Shown piece after piece: positions 7,203-8,029 of a DNA stretch of 8,029 bases; the first letter of the stretch is position 1, and each line of letters starts with the position of its first letter. This DNA is from Eggerthellaceae bacterium UBA5906 (GTDB lineage Bacteria; Actinomycetota; Coriobacteriia; Coriobacteriales; Eggerthellaceae): contig DJEE01000003.1 in assembly GCA_002431805.1 (NCBI GenBank), forward strand, positions 1 to 8,029, written 5' to 3'. A program made the position numbers and the translations under genes. A model generated the notes under the pieces. The model made no database searches, was not told where the DNA came from, and saw only the letters and a list, made by a program, of their open reading frames with translations.

Positions 7203-8029
7203 ATGGCCGATGCGTTCGAAAACATATTGGGACAGCCCTATGTGCGCGAGTTTTTGCGTGCAACGGTGTCGTCGGGCCGTGTGAGCCACGCCTACCTGTT
7301 CTGCGGGCCGGCGGGCTCGAACAAAACGTTGGCTGCGTATGCGTTTGCCCAGGGCATTTTGTGCCCGAAGGGGCCGAAAGGCCCGCGCGGCGGCAGCTGC
7401 GGCGCCTGCGATTGCTGCGGGCGCATCATGCGGCGCAAGCACCCCGATGTTCGCTATTTTGCGCCGGAAGGCGCGGCGGGCTACCTGGTTGAGCAGGTGC
7501 GTTCCATTGTGGCGGACACGTCGCTGGCGCCTATTCAGGCTCAACGTAAGGTGTACATCCTTGACCGCGTCGATTTGCTGGGCGTGCAGGCGGCCAATGC
7601 GTTCTTGAAAACGCTGGAGGAACCGCCGTCCGACGTGGTGCTCATATTGCTGGCGCGCACGCGCGAAAGCGTGCTGCCCACCATTGTGTCGCGTTGCCAG
7701 GTGGTGCCGTTTCGCACCATCCCGGTTTCGGAGGCGGCGGGCATCGTGGTGCAGAACTCCGGCGCTAGCGCGCAGCAGGCACGCGTTGCCCTGCAGGCCT
7801 GCGACGGCTCGCTTACCCGCGCCGTGGAGTTTTTGAAGTCCAACGAGCGTTTGGAATTTCGCGCCCGCGTGCTTGAGGTGCTCGGCCTGCTTCGCCGCGC
7901 CGACGATTGGGACGTCATTGGGTTTGCCGCTGATTTGGTTGTTCGCGTGAAGCTGCCGCTTGACAGCGTGCGCGCCGAGCAAGAGCAGGAACTGGCCGAA
8001 AACGCGGATTTTCTTGCAAAGTCGGCCAT
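7203..8029 (+). CDS. holB: DNA polymerase III subunit delta' (partial, runs off the right edge)
   Basis: A clamp-loader AAA+ subunit that helps load the sliding clamp in replication. 275 residues are visible with no stop. Features are the N-terminal GQPYVREFL (10-18, as in DnaX/HolB), a Walker A-like GPAGSNKT (35-42), a zinc module with C54, C66, C69 and C72, LKTLEEPP (135-142) and the SRC motif at 163-165 in TIVSRCQVVPF. In Walker A the usual Gly before Lys is Asn40, so ATP binding may be weak or lost; delta' subunits often have degenerate sites. A short basic Lys/Gly/Pro stretch (55-64) precedes the zinc cysteines. ATG 7203 lies six bases after the tmk stop, with only a weak upstream match (GGAAAG 7185-7190), so coupling to tmk is likely. 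DnaX (tau/gamma) is the main alternative, but the tmk neighbourhood and the altered P-loop favour delta'. Confidence 0.92.
   Translation, partial: MADAFENILGQPYVREFLRATVSSGRVSHAYLFCGPAGSNKTLAAYAFAQGILCPKGPKGPRGGSCGACDCCGRIMRRKHPDVRYFAPEGAAGYLVEQVRSIVADTSLAPIQAQRKVYILDRVDLLGVQAANAFLKTLEEPPSDVVLILLARTRESVLPTIVSRCQVVPFRTIPVSEAAGIVVQNSGASAQQARVALQACDGSLTRAVEFLKSNERLEFRARVLEVLGLLRRADDWDVIGFAADLVVRVKLPLDSVRAEQEQELAENADFLAKSA

Overview
The window is about 8 kb of GC-rich, densely coded bacterial chromosome, with no mobile element, CRISPR array, rRNA or tRNA that I can see. Gene content and protein style point to an anaerobic Coriobacteriia actinobacterium, probably the Eggerthellaceae. The evidence is an Ala/Gly-rich high-GC proteome, a membrane-bound multi-pass LuxR regulator of the kind expanded in that class, and a fumarate reductase of the CCG-domain ('E') type. 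The family assignment is inference; no marker gene fixes it.

Region 1 (1-2599) is the end of a succinate dehydrogenase/fumarate reductase operon. It holds the last 13 codons of what is probably the flavoprotein subunit, then the iron-sulfur subunit (43-1020), a HdrB-like protein with two CCG domains (1013-1909) and an unrecognised Cys-containing 204-residue protein (1911-2525). Genes abut or overlap, and a GC-rich hairpin closes the unit. No cytochrome b type anchor (SdhC/D) is present. The CCG protein takes its place, as in SdhABE/MfrABE enzymes. The B subunit carries an extra cysteine that should turn the usual 3Fe-4S centre into a 4Fe-4S centre.

Region 2 (2600-4852) holds a 578-residue membrane LuxR-type regulator on the + strand. 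It is followed, convergently, by a universal stress protein gene on the - strand. The strongest intrinsic terminator in the window faces + but lies beyond the whole usp gene, so the luxR transcript may run antisense through usp.

Region 3 (4853-5143) is the divergent control region. It contains that terminator, an 11-bp near-perfect dyad, and a perfect TATAAT with no recognisable -35 box.

Region 4 (5144-8029) is a second tightly packed operon: short-form malic enzyme, thymidylate kinase with a Pro/Ala-rich N-terminal extension, and the DNA polymerase III delta' subunit, cut by the window edge. Metabolically, fumarate respiration and malate decarboxylation meet at C4-dicarboxylates. tmk-holB is a common replication pair, here apparently transcribed from the malic enzyme promoter.
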